A stretch of 64,000 bases of DNA, from assembly GCA_021018815.1 (NCBI GenBank), contig JAITYX010000010.1:4278001-4342000 (forward strand), given 5' to 3'. Shown piece after piece: positions 33,655 to 44,489 of this stretch. Source of the stretch: Talinum fruticosum. Lineage: Eukaryota > Streptophyta > Magnoliopsida > Caryophyllales > Talinaceae. Position 1 is the first letter of the stretch. Each line of letters opens with the position of its first letter. The notes below the pieces were generated by a model that saw nothing but the letters and a program-made list of their open reading frames with translations, was not told the origin of the DNA and did no database searches. A program made the position numbers and the translations under genes.

Positions 33655-35648
33655 TGGTTGGAACCACGACCGGTCGGGTCCCCGTCGAACTTTCCCCTTG
33701 TGTCGGGTCTCTTTTTTTAAGATTACTTTTGAAGATAATTTTTGAAAGTCGATTTTGGAATATGGAGATGAACCTTTTATTAAGAATTCCGAATTTTATT
33801 AAGTTAAGTTGACATGAATTAAATCGGATTTGATAGGAAGTTTTATCATTTAATTTTAGCAATTATTTTAGAAGTCCCGGGATCTTATTTTTAAATTAAG
33901 GACTAAATGATATTAGGGTTATGATTCTGCGTGGGGCTTTAGGGCCGGATTGGTGTGAAAACACCGATCCGGACCAAAGCCACAACTCGCTGCCCCCACT
34001 GTGCCGATCATAGCCTACACCGGGGGAAGGCGAGCGCCAGCCAGAGGCCATGGCTGGTGAAACTAGCCTCGGTCTTTGCCTAGTAGGCAGGTCCGGAACC
34101 TAAGATCATTTTTGCTGCAACCGAAAAACATCGAGATGCGATTTTGCGTAAAATAAAACATAAAATAAGAGAGTCGTTAGTCGGTTTTGAAGAAGGAAAA
34201 ACTAACAAAACCACAAAAAGAAGACTTGCTCCCTTGATCTTAGTATGGGAAAAACTAAAACCGAAAAAGATTAAAAAATTAACTCCATCGGTCTTGAACC
34301 GTGAATCGGGTTCGGGGCGAGGGTACGAAACGTAGGGATAAATCCCTCCATTCCTCCCTTCCGCAGACGGCCATTACTAGTTCGAGTAGTGTATTAATAA
34401 AGATGTAAGAAAACAAGCATACAACATGCGAAACAAAATTAAAGCAACCAAAACATAACAAGAGAAACGATAAACAAAAGCGATAAAGAAAGCGATAAAA
34501 GAAAGAGAAGCGAGAAATAAAAGATTACACCAGTCGGGAGGAAATTAAAGCGATTACATCTCTTAAACCAAAATACGAAAAGCAAATAAAACAAAAATAA
34601 ATATAACCATTCCAAGGTTGAAATATGGCCCTCGGGTTGTGCCACCTTGCTAATCTTGATCTCCATGTCGGATCTCTATGCAGTGGCAACAATCTAAAGA
34701 AAAGGGCAAGTTTTGTGAATTGTGTCTAGGGTATGGTAGTGACCAGTTGAGTGAGTGCCCGGAGATTAGAGTAATCGAATATTCTTTAGCTCTTTGCACG
34801 GATAGAACATTGGAAGATGAATGTTTATAGAAAATTCGGCAGAGTAAGGGTTAGATGAGAGTGTTCAAGTTGGCTTTTAGCAGCGTGATGCTAAGGTAGA
34901 AAGCCATGTGGGAATGAGAGCCATACGTCTCTATCTATAAGAGAGGACCTAGGTCACAAATGACCTAGCGTTTGCCTCTTATCGAGTGTCCAAACAGATG
35001 AAATAAAATGGTGTCATTCCTTAAAAGATAGAACCGGATTAGAAAGATGATAAAATCGGATAGAACTTGTTAAAAGAGAGGAGGTGGGTGTCGGCCAACC
35101 GGACCCTCCTAGGGTTTCGTGCCCTAGTTGTGTCTCTAAGGACTATCCAAGCTCAAAATCCAGCGTTCCACAATGCTTTTAGAAGGTGGGCGCCGGCCAT
35201 GACGTCATTTAGAGGGGAAAGCTTCTAGCCTCGTGTGGACTGTCTTGTGAAGCTTAAAATGCAACACTTTGATGCTCCCGATCATGAAATGCAATGCTTC
35301 AACTTCGTCTTTCGGTCTTTAGCTCCTTGTCCGACTTAGACAAAAGCGAGAATGCGGCATTCCGTAATTGGAATTTCTTAGCATACATCATGGGACTCCA
35401 CAATCTCTAAAGGCTCACCCTGGTTCTTGGACGGTCCGAAAGAAAAGAGGATTTGTGGACCGACCCAAGGCAAAAGGCTATTTAAGTGGTGCTGAGGGTT
35501 CTTTGTGGTTTATCGGCTCATGTTGCATCGATCGATCACAGTTCGAAATCCAAATCCACAAATAGGACTCGCGATTATCATCATCGGACCGACAAAACAA
35601 AACACGAAATAACAAGATAAAGGACAATGCTTTTTAGGTGTCTACAGC
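33655..35648 (-). repeat. LTR of Tat-type element
   Basis: 1994 bases. On the minus strand it starts TGTAGACACCTAAAAAGC at 35648 and ends just before the PBS. It aligns with the Tat LTRs at 38498-41783, 41880-49316 and 60348-62098. Shared landmarks include CTTAGTATGGGAAAA (about 34240) and the GGTGTGAAAACACCGATCCGG region near 33955. Open frames in it are short and not shared between copies. Confidence 0.85.
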
Positions 35649-36180
35649 TTTCCCTCTTTCTTTTCCCGAGTCCTTTTCCCTCTCTTTCCTTTCTAATCTC
35701 TCACATCTCAGCCTTCTCTCTCTCTCTCTCTCTCTCTCGCTTAATGTTACGTGGCCTCACCCAAAAAAAGCCAACTATTTCCTTATTCCACTAATCCCTC
35801 CAAGCAATCAAACACCTAATCCTTCCGTTTTCTTTTAATGCTTCTTCTTTCCACCGCTTAACCAATTATTCCCCCATTTCTATTGGACCCCAAATTTTCT
35901 CTCCCTTATCTAATAAGTCAAGAGGAAGCCTAATTCTCACCTAATGGGCTAAGAGATTGGGTTTTAATGAAATCTACGAGGCCCATTAACATAAGTCGAA
36001 CTCGGTTCTAACGTTTCAAGTCGGAAATCTCTTTATTGATTTTGTCCACAATAGTAACACGTAAAATTATATCAAATGTATAATCAGGTATATTGTAATT
36101 AATCAACCTAATTTATTTAACTAAAATTAATTTATTTATTGAACTTAATAATCACCTCAATTAAAATTACGGGTATTACA
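35649..36180 (-). repeat. Partial gypsy LTR
   Basis: On the minus strand it starts TGTAATACCCGTAATTTTAA at 36180 and is cut at 35649 by the Tat LTR. It contains a (CT)n run (about 35713-35738). It is followed outward by a polypurine tract, the layout of a gypsy 3' LTR. 532 bases remain. Confidence 0.72.
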
Positions 36181-36192
36181 TTTCTTCCCCCT
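36181..36192 (-). other. Polypurine tract of a gypsy element
   Basis: TTTCTTCCCCCT on the plus strand (AGGGGGAAGAAA on the minus strand), directly before the LTR start. The adjoining minus-strand text (about 36225-36190) can be read NFENEILLGG, like the polyprotein end found just before the PPT in many plant gypsy elements. Confidence 0.72.
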
Positions 36193-36913
36193 AAAAGAAT
36201 TTCATTCTCAAAATTCGCAATGACCATATAACCTTTAGCTAAGTAAAACATATAAGTCGAAAGGTAGGTTAATGGGTTCCAGCCTCCTCTCTACTAGCAA
36301 TTCCACTCAAGTACTTGACATTTCTTTACACACACTTATTAATTACTCAAGCACGAACCTCATAATCTAGTATATGTAGTTAAAACCTACCTCATAGTTT
36401 ATTTCCAAGGGGAGCACCTCAAGCTCAAGTTTCATTCACAATCTGGATTTGGCTCAATCATTCAATGACTCCAAATGCAACCCGGATGCAACCTAACTAT
36501 AACGAGATAATACAAATAGACTACTAATTCAAACATTGAATACCACCCCCAATTACCACAAGTTTTAAAACTCACTTGAATCTCTATACTTTAAATCACG
36601 CTTTTCTTTTATACTTCAAACCTCATTTCCTCATTAAACTTAATTCAATCACAATTGCAAGCAAATCCAAGTAACCACGAGTTTAATTCTCACGAGTCAC
36701 AATAACCAAAAACTATCACAAACAGTTATCATTCCTTACATTCGTCCCAATTTCCACAATTCTATGTACCTATCCAATCACTCTACTAATTTCGTTTCTC
36801 AATTTAAAGTTGCTCCAAGATTTAGCTCATTCCATAATTTCACATGGGACCTCATAACCATAATCAGTCACTAACTAATACTAATTTGCCATTTATTGAC
36901 CTTCATTGAGTAT
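36193..36913 (-). other. Non-coding internal remnant of a gypsy element
   Basis: About 720 bases adjoining the gypsy PPT. Apart from the short NFENEILL stretch I see no protein domain on either strand. It is cut at 36913 by a Sirevirus LTR. It could be 3' untranslated sequence or part of a non-coding LTR element. Confidence 0.45.
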
Positions 36914-38230
36914 TGAAGACTCGGACTCTGCATTTATATCATTCCGAGTACTATCAAGGAATCAAGTACAAACCTCATCCCTCCTAGGTTTTGATTACAA
37001 GTCATTCTAAGTGTTATAGAAACTATTCCGAGTGTTACGAAACTATTGCATATGTTTTCATTCGATTCTAACCGACTCGGAAAGCATACCGTTGTTCATC
37101 AATTCACACCGATGGTTCTAAGCCACTCAAACATCACTCGGACTTATCGCATGTTCAAACAATCTCACTAACACTTTCAAACTAAGTTCGACTTCTTATT
37201 CCAAGTTAAAGTGAATGACAGCGTTAATTCAACTCTCTAAGTCAGCATGTTTGTTTGAACTCCTTTTGTCTAGATCAAGTACTCATACTCGATATTCTAT
37301 TTATAACTTGATCTTTCCTTAGATCGACTCAAATGGAATTTGAGTATAATGAATATTAGACTCAAAAAATTCCACTCTTCTAGGACTCGAGATAATTATA
37401 CACTTAATTATCTTAATTAAATTATTATTTGTGCCTAATCTTGGACCAAAATATTTTATACTTTGAGAACCAAAATTTGTTTACTTTTGTAGGTTATCCG
37501 AACGAGGTTATCCTGTTTTTGAATTACAAAAGTAACCGGCTTCAAGTCGTCAATCACCAAGCAAACAAGGCTTTTTACTTCGAACCAGGCCGGACACTAT
37601 GTCATGGTTGTCTGTTTCCAAAGCTGGAAATCTTCAACGGTAAGCTCAACGGTGGTTTCCACCCTACTTTTCGGACACCACGAGTGGATTGGGACATCCT
37701 AAGGAGTCAAGAGCCGTTGCACAACGTTCACATCTCAACGGATCTTTTCGAGTGACTCGGAAGAACCGTTACAACGGTCACAAAGGACTTCTAATCGAAG
37801 ATACTCACAATAGCTAATCTGCTTGGTCATCTATAAATAGAAGCCACTTCACAAGACTTTAAGATTGCTGAACATATTGCTGAAATTATATCTCTTTGTA
37901 TAATACTCATTCAATCTTCCTTTTTACAACTCCAAGTCCGTACTTAACACTTTTCTAAGTTGTAAAGTCTTGTAATCAGTCACAAACTCTTTCTTACTTT
38001 CTAAGTAAGGTCCCTTGACTAAGCTGTAAGGGTTAACTCAGCTCATTTGTCCCTAGCTGTAAAGGTTACCTCAATTAGGAAGTACTAGATCGGATAAGGG
38101 AACTTCGAGTCTAGGAAAACTCTGTTAGGAATTGTTTAAGCGAGTAATTCGGTTGAGTCGAGTCTACTGTATTTTGTGGATTCAAAATAATGGATTTGAC
38201 TTGGTGCTTGGATCCTCACCATTTGTTGTA
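36914..38230 (+). repeat. Sirevirus LTR, 3'-truncated
   Basis: Starts TGAAGACTCGGACTCTGC and matches the LTR of B through to GATTTGACTTGGTGCTTGGA, with a consensus TATAAATA box at 37832-37839. After about 38211 it has lost the middle of U5, keeps a short piece (CCATTTGTTGTA) and ends. No internal element sequence follows, so it is a broken solo LTR. Confidence 0.85.
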
Positions 38231-38293
38231 TTCATTCATGTTTTCATACTTCACTCCAACTTGATGATTTACCGATTTCTCTCCTTTTCACCT

Positions 38294-38497
38294 CAGCCAT
38301 CATACTTAATTCCCCAATTGGTTTTATATTGAAGTTATCACCTTTTATAATTACACAATGCTCAAGTACAATATTCTAGTCACAAGGTTTTTATGGTCCC
38401 TAAACTGTTGTACTCTACACTCAATTTCGATCATTCTTTCTCTAAAAAGACGACATGGTAAGTGGCCACCCCAAAAGGCATGATCTTCCCAAGTAAA
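38294..38497. repeat. Dispersed repeat, copy 2
   Basis: Second copy of the repeat at 5571-5780, beginning CAGCCATCATACTTAATTCC and ending CTTCCCAAGTAAA, with an internal gap relative to copy 1. The 60 bases before it (38231-38293) match nothing else I can identify in the window. Confidence 0.75.
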
Positions 38498-39075
38498 CCA
38501 CCAAAAACCCTTTAGCACAAAAGAAAACCTTTTTGCCTCCGGTCAGTCCAAAAATCCATTTTCTTTGCACGGTCCAAGCCCAGGTCTACCCTCTAGAGTA
38601 AACGGTGGCGGGAGCCAAGTATCAAGCCTTGGAGCACTCAAACTCCGCGTTTTATCATCAACGTCCAACAAAGACACGGAACTAAACTCATTCGTATGAC
38701 GTCGTACGGTAGGTGTCGCGTTTCATGGTAATAATCATCAACACGCTGCATTTTGCTCCAAAAATCCAACCGAGACACGAAGATTATTTTCACAAGCAAG
38801 CATCACTTATGGCCGGCGCCGCGTTTCAGAGATTTTACCCCCAACGCTTTGTTTTGCCTCATAGTTTAGCTGCAACACGAAAGGAGTTAGGGACCGTATG
38901 ACGCTGTTTATGGCCGGTGTCGCACACCACGACACGATTCCAGGAATTCGGTCCAAGCCAAATTTGGTCCGGTTTTTGTGATTTTGTCAACCGGTTTTCT
39001 GCTCATTTCGGTCGATTGTTTAAGCGGACACCCTAGGTCATTTGAGACCTAACCATTTCCAATAAAATAGATAGC

Positions 39076-40648
39076 CACTATTAGAAAACCGTCATATAAC
39101 GACGGAAAAACCTTATTTAGCGACGGAATTTCATAATTAGCGACGGAATTAGCGACAGAAAATTTCCGTCGTTGTCCCTAAAAATCAGCAACGGAATTTT
39201 ACGATTCCGTCGCCGATTAGCGACGGAATTTGATTACGTCGCTAATCCAATCAGCAACAGATTTTCTTGTTCAGTCAGCTGAGTGGAGTAGCGACGGAAT
39301 CATTAAATTCCGTCGCTGATTTTTAGCGAATTTTAAAAAAATTTGACAATTTTGTATAGTTTTGAGTGCTTAATACGGAAAATCTACAATGAAATACAAA
39401 TCCAAATAATCCGGTAGCATAACAACATCAAATTCAACTTTAATTCAAATACAAAAGTCATATACAAACACAATAGTCATAAATAATCCAACTTCAAACA
39501 TCCATAAAAACTAATTGAAAATAAAAATAAGAGTAAACAAAGTAAATTATACAAACACAAGTTATGTTCTTCATCTTCCTTTTCCTCTTCTTCTTCCTCT
39601 TTCTCATTATCTTCATCTTCTACCTCATTCCAACCATGACTATCAAAATAAGTTATATCAAATACTCTAAAATCTAAAATTTTATAGTAAATAAAGTAAA
39701 ATAAAAATACAACCAACAATGAGGGAGGATGGAGAAAGCATACCTACTAGAGGTTAAACGTGGTTAGTTGGTGACGTGTACGGCGGTAGCGGTGGCGGCG
39801 GTGGCGGAGGCAGGCGGAGAACGGCGGTGGCGGAGGCGGCGGCGAACGATCGGTTAGCCTCTCGCTCTCTCACACTCTCACTTTTATCTTTCCTTATGTT
39901 TGTCGAGTCTCGTTGAAGTTCGAATTTTATATCGAAAATAGCGACGGATGAAGTCGCTACTTAAAAATTTAATTAGCGACGGAATCAGTCCGAGTCCGTC
40001 GCTAATTAAAAAATTTTAAATTTTCAAATCGAAGAAAATTTAATAGCCCTTCAACGTAAAATTTTTCAAATTTTGATTTAGCGACGGAATTAGCGACGGA
40101 TAAGTCCGTCGCCAACTAAAAATTTGAAAATTTTTCATATTTGAAATATGAAATAGGCGGCAAATTTAAATTTGAAAGTTTTGGATTAGCGACGGAATTA
40201 GCAACGGATTTTTCGATCGCTAATTCAAATTTGAAAATTTTTATATTTTTCAAATTAAAGTAGGGGGCAAATTTAAGATTTTAAAAATTTTGAATTAGCA
40301 ACGGACTAATTCCTTAGCTAATAAAAAAATTAAAAATACATTTAGTGACGGATAGATTCAGTCGCTAAGTTCAAAAAATTTTAAAAATTAGATATAGCGA
40401 CGGAATCAGCGACGGATTGATTCCGTCGCTAATTATAAAAAAATTAATTTTAATTTTTTTTTTCATAAATCTGTCGCTAATTTTTCCATGTCCGGCGCTA
40501 ACGACTAAAATAGCGACGGAATTAAATTCCGTCACTAATTAAGTTTTGTCCGACACATATCGATTCCGTCACTGTTTCAGTCGCTAGTTAGCGACTGGAC
40601 TTGATTCCGTCGCTAGTTTCCGTCGCTATATAGTGTTTTGTAGTAGTG
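39076..40648 (-). mobile_element. Non-autonomous CACTA transposon, copy 2
   Basis: 1573 bases, starts CACTATTAGAAAACC and ends GTTTTGTAGTAGTG, with AGC at 39073-39075 and 40649-40651 as the 3-base target duplication. It is the same family as copy 1 in the opposite orientation: its right end, reversed, matches the left end of copy 1. Dense AGCGACGGA/TCCGTCGCT subterminal repeats occupy 39110-39320 and 39945-40635. No transposase domain. Confidence 0.95.
39477..39931 (-). pseudogene. Transcript-like unit inside CACTA copy 2
   Basis: Minus strand: TATAAAAT at 39931-39924, a CCG-rich leader (complement of the GGCGG run at 39781-39843), a possible GTATGC...TTTTAG intron at 39743-39667 (77 bases, the same length as in copy 1), then VFDITYFDSHGWNEVEDEDN, an acidic run, HNLCLYNLL and KLDYL, stopping at 39477. 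The acidic frame is almost identical at DNA level to copy 1 although the flanking subterminal DNA differs. As in copy 1, a TAA precedes the spliced frame and no ATG is evident. Unknown function. Confidence 0.5.
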
Positions 40649-41783
40649 AGCTTAGACTCTCATTTGCATACAGCTCATTCCTATGCGTTATGCTTGGTGA
40701 AGCTAAATTAAGAGCAACTGAATACACCCTCTTGTATTATGATCTCTTGGTTTCTTTTCCGCCTACTCTTGTCATACTCCATACATTTGATCCCTAATAC
40801 TACATTAACGACGCACATATTCCTACTTACCTTCACAAGAAATCATCAAAGCCCCTTTTATTTCACCACCATCGCACTTTCAAATCCGGTTCGAGATCCA
40901 AATCAATAGGTGAGACAACCTGAAGGCACCAATTCAACCTTCAAACTACGATTTATTTAATTTTATTGTTTATCATTTTCGATGCTTGTGGAGAAAGATG
41001 TAATAACATTTAATTCCTCCCATCCTGATGTAACTTTTTATTTTCGGTTTTGTTTTCTTTCGCTTTTCTTTTCATTTCTTATCGCTTTCGTTTATTGCTT
41101 TTCATATATGCTTTTACCGCTTTCATTAGCATGCCTTGATTGTTTAAATTTCGTATCTTACTATACTGTGTGCCTGTTTTTAATGCGTTATCTAAACTCA
41201 CCTCTCAAATTAGTAAAGGTCTTCTTTTGATGGGCGGAATGAAAGGTTCGATCCCTATGTTTCGTACCCTAACCCTCGAATCTGGATTTTCGGTTCTAAA
41301 TCAATGGAGTCAATTTTAAACCTCTTCCAAGCTTAGTTTTCCCATACTAAGATTGAAAGAGTATGTCTTTATTTTATTTTTGTTAGTTTTTGCTCCTAAA
41401 ACCGATTAACGACTGCTTTTTTTTATTTATTTATCCTAATTTGCTTCTTAGCTTTTCGACTAAAAAATAATCATAAAGGGGTTTTAGGTTCGACAGTCGG
41501 GCCACGGACCGAGACTAAACACCTCGGTCCGGGCCCATGGCTAGGATTGCCAACCATACGACGCTAGCGGTCGGTGGATAGGGCTTCGGTCCAAGCCGGT
41601 GTTTTCAAACCAGTTTGGCCCAAAAGCCCTATGGCGGAATTAAATTAACCCTAACTTGTTTTATTTTTCGGTTGTGAAATAATCCCATGTTTCTAAAAAT
41701 AATTCCTAAAATAAAACAATTAATAAAATCGCCATTCACTTTCACTTAATTCGATTATAAAAGTCGAAAATCCTAATAAGAAA

Positions 41784-41879
41784 ATGGTTGCTACTGAATG
41801 CCGCCAACTCGTGGGGAAGCTCGGGGCCCGGCTTTGGCCTAGGGGGCCTATGGTTGCTACAGAATGCAAAAAATATAAA
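41784..41879. other. Junction between inverted Tat LTRs
   Basis: A GC-rich stretch with two near-identical tracts, ATGGTTGCTACTGAATG (about 41785) and ATGGTTGCTACAGAATG (about 41851). The orientation of Tat LTR sequence flips here. No coding sequence. Confidence 0.55.
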
Positions 41880-43377
41880 AGGTCAAAAACCCCAAAACGG
41901 GTAGACTGATCGAAGAAATAGAGGGGTCCCTATAGGAACCACGGTCCTCGAGGGGCCCGAGCTTCCCTACAAATTGGTGGGTTTTAAAATTTTCTTTTTG
42001 AATATGGAAATGATTTAGGGTTTTGAAGATTGATTTTTGAAAGTGGGGATGAATCTCTTATTTAGATTTTTCGAATTTCACTAGTTATGTTAAGATAAAT
42101 TAAATAGGGTTGAATAGCGATTTTATTAATTATTTTATTTTAGAAATTATTTTCCGAAATCCCGGGATATTATTTTACATTTGAAAAATAGAAAAAAATT
42201 AGGGTTTGATTGATTTTGTCATGGGGCTTTAGGGCCAAACCGGTGTGAAAATACCGGTTTGGGTCGATGCCCCATCCACGCACCACTTAGTGTTGGCGAA
42301 AGTCAGCACCATGTGGTCGGCGGCGCCGACCAGGGGCTTTGGCTAAGGTGGTCGAGTCTCAGCCTCTAGCCTGGTTGGGAGATCCAAAAATCCCGTTTTT
42401 ATTCCTAGTAAGAAAAGTCGAGAAGCAGATTAGAGGAAATAAGTTGAAAATAGGAGTCGCCAGTATGTTTTGGAAATAAGAACTAATAAAAGTAAAATAA
42501 GTAAATACCCTTCCAATCTTAGTATGGGAAAACTAAGCTTGGAAGAGGTTAAAAATGACTCGTCGTTGTAGAACCAAGAATCTAGATTCGGGGCGAAGGT
42601 AAGAATTGTAGGGATAAGCCCTTCCGTTCCACCCGTCAAACGACGACCTTTACTAGTTTAAGTAGGGAGTTTTAATAACATATTAAAAACAGGCGTACAA
42701 CAAAATTAGATGCGAAAATAAAGGCAACTAAAGCATGCTAACGAAAGTAGTAAAAGCAAATACAAAAAGCGATAAACGAAAGCAATAAAGAAAGAAAAGA
42801 AAAGCTAAAAGAAATGAAAGCGGAAAAAAAATTACATTGGGCTAGGAGACACTTAAATGCGATACATCTTTGTCCACGATACGGAAAGCAATAAAACATG
42901 AAATAAATAAACTATTGCAAAGGCCGAATGGGTAACCCTAAGTTGTCCCACTTGCTGATTTATTCTTGAATCTGGATCCGACGGTGCGATAGTGGTGAAT
43001 TTAAAAGGATTGCTCCGATTAAATTACCCTTCAACTATATAAAATTGTAAAAAGTACCACTAATTTAATCGATGATAATCGCCTGCCACTAAGCTAGTTA
43101 TTAAGTGAAAAAATGCCACTGAAGGTAAAAGTGACCTGCTGAGGTCGGTAAAAACCCGAGCAACCGGTTGACAAAAGTAATTATTCTTTTTTTTAACTAT
43201 TAAGAGTTTTAAATGTATTGCAACGAATTCCCTCCAATTCATTGTTCATTTGCAACTTCCACCCCCAAGTTAAAAAGTTAGGGTTTGAGGAAGAAAATCC
43301 CGGAAAACGAAATTGAGTGAAATTGGTACATCAGGAGTGGAATTAGGGTTTGCGTCACCGAATCGAAGAAGAATTGA

Positions 43378-43707
43378 AGGCAAATAGTTACAATCATATC
43401 TCAATCCGACAATCGTAGCCCCAACAGAGCGTGTAAGAGTTACCCCTATTTCTTAGATGTTGAAAGCTTCTATAGTTGTGGCGAAAGATGTGAAATTTAC
43501 ATATGCATGACGACGACGAATCCTGGTAAGAGGTTTGCAAGGTGCTTAAGGTGTGGCACACTTGGAGATTGTGGATACTTTAGGTGGGTGGACCAATCTT
43601 TATGTGAAAGGGTGAAGTCGACGGTGGTTAAATTGACACCGAAAAACGAGGCATTGACTACGAGAGAAAGAGAAGTCGGAGACTGTTCGGAGAATCAAAG
43701 AAGTTAA
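43378..43707 (+). CDS. GRF-type zinc finger ORF in the MULE
   Basis: An open frame without a stop from 43378 to 43707. The first ATG is at 43507, but the zinc finger starts upstream of it: YSCGERCEIYIC, then TTTNPGKRFARC, then CGYFRWVDQSLCER. That is the GRF pattern (C-x-C/G, NPGRRF, a third Cys, CG(F/Y)F.W.D), so the real start is probably an upstream exon or a lost ATG. GRF fingers bind nucleic acid and are common in plant transposon-associated proteins. The C-terminus after about residue 90 is charged and ends early. It lies just inside the left TIR and runs opposite to the transposase. Confidence 0.72.
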   Translation, partial: RQIVTIISQSDNRSPNRACKSYPYFLDVESFYSCGERCEIYICMTTTNPGKRFARCLRCGTLGDCGYFRWVDQSLCERVKSTVVKLTPKNEALTTREREVGDCSENQRS

Positions 43708-44489
43708 TGAAGAAAGTTTGAAGGTTGTATAAGACAAGTATAGAAGGATGAAGATGGTAGTCGGAAGGTATCAAAAGGGGAGAAAATTGTAATGTGGGGC
43801 ATAATTTTCGTAATCGTAATGTTTACATTTGGTAAGGGTTTGGGGTGGAGTTGTAGCCTAAAAGTGAAGGCTGAATGAATTATGAATGATGTGTTCTGTT
43901 GTTGCCTTCTATTGTTGAATAATGCATTCTATTGAATTATACCTTCTATTGTACTCTAAATGAATTATGAATTAATGATGAAGTCTGTTTTTACATTTGT
44001 GAAATTGCCTCCCCTTTCGCTTTCGTTTTTATATGTTAAGATATAATTGTCTCTATTTTGGCTGCATGACTGAAGATATTAATGTGCTTAAATATGCAAA
44101 TTGGTTTCGCATCGTTGTTTGCTAACTTGAAAACAATTGGCTTAATTTAGAAACTGTGACTTTCATATATTGAGAGATGTAATGGGTACAAAATGTCCAA
44201 CTTGGACACAATTAACATCATTGTTTGCTAAAAAGCAATAATAACAAGAACAAGTTGAAATTGACAATTACACAAGGATGTCAAAAATTACAACAAAATA
44301 CATACTCCTAACATTGGAGCCCAACTGTTTCATAAGAAAAAGAAAAAAAGTTGCAGATGAAGCTAATCATTCATCCAAGCACCACATATGTCATAATTGG
44401 GTTTACACATTTCCTGATTAGGTTTGACCTCCTGGTTGGTTGACTTTTTGTGGACTTCTTCTATGATGATCTGGTTCTTAGATGTGGTG

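Larger units (their letters stand above)
32756..35648 (-). mobile_element. Ty3/gypsy Tat-type element, 5' end only
   Basis: LTR (33655-35648), PBS (33636-33653) and about 880 bases of 5' untranslated sequence (32756-33635) on the minus strand. The PBS type and the LTR start TGTAGACACC match the Tat/Ogre group and the other Tat copies here. No gag is reached: element C begins at 32755 and probably inserted into the leader. Confidence 0.82.
38498..41783 (+). repeat. Tat-type LTR fragment, plus strand, with CACTA insertion
   Basis: Enters the Tat LTR about 150 bases after its start (matching about 60500 onward, with GGTCCAAGCCC shared) and continues past the CACTA element. Landmarks include CTTAGTTTTCCCATACTAAG (about 41333-41352) and CCAGTTTGGCCC (about 41612). 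It breaks off near 41783 where an oppositely oriented LTR begins. Confidence 0.8.

Noticed and set aside
33584..33862. 92-codon minus-strand frame spanning the Tat PBS
   Set aside because: It crosses the PBS and LTR border, which are non-coding in this family, and resembles no known protein.
34144..34666. Short open frames in the Tat LTR
   Set aside because: Not conserved in the other Tat LTR copies and lacking motifs.
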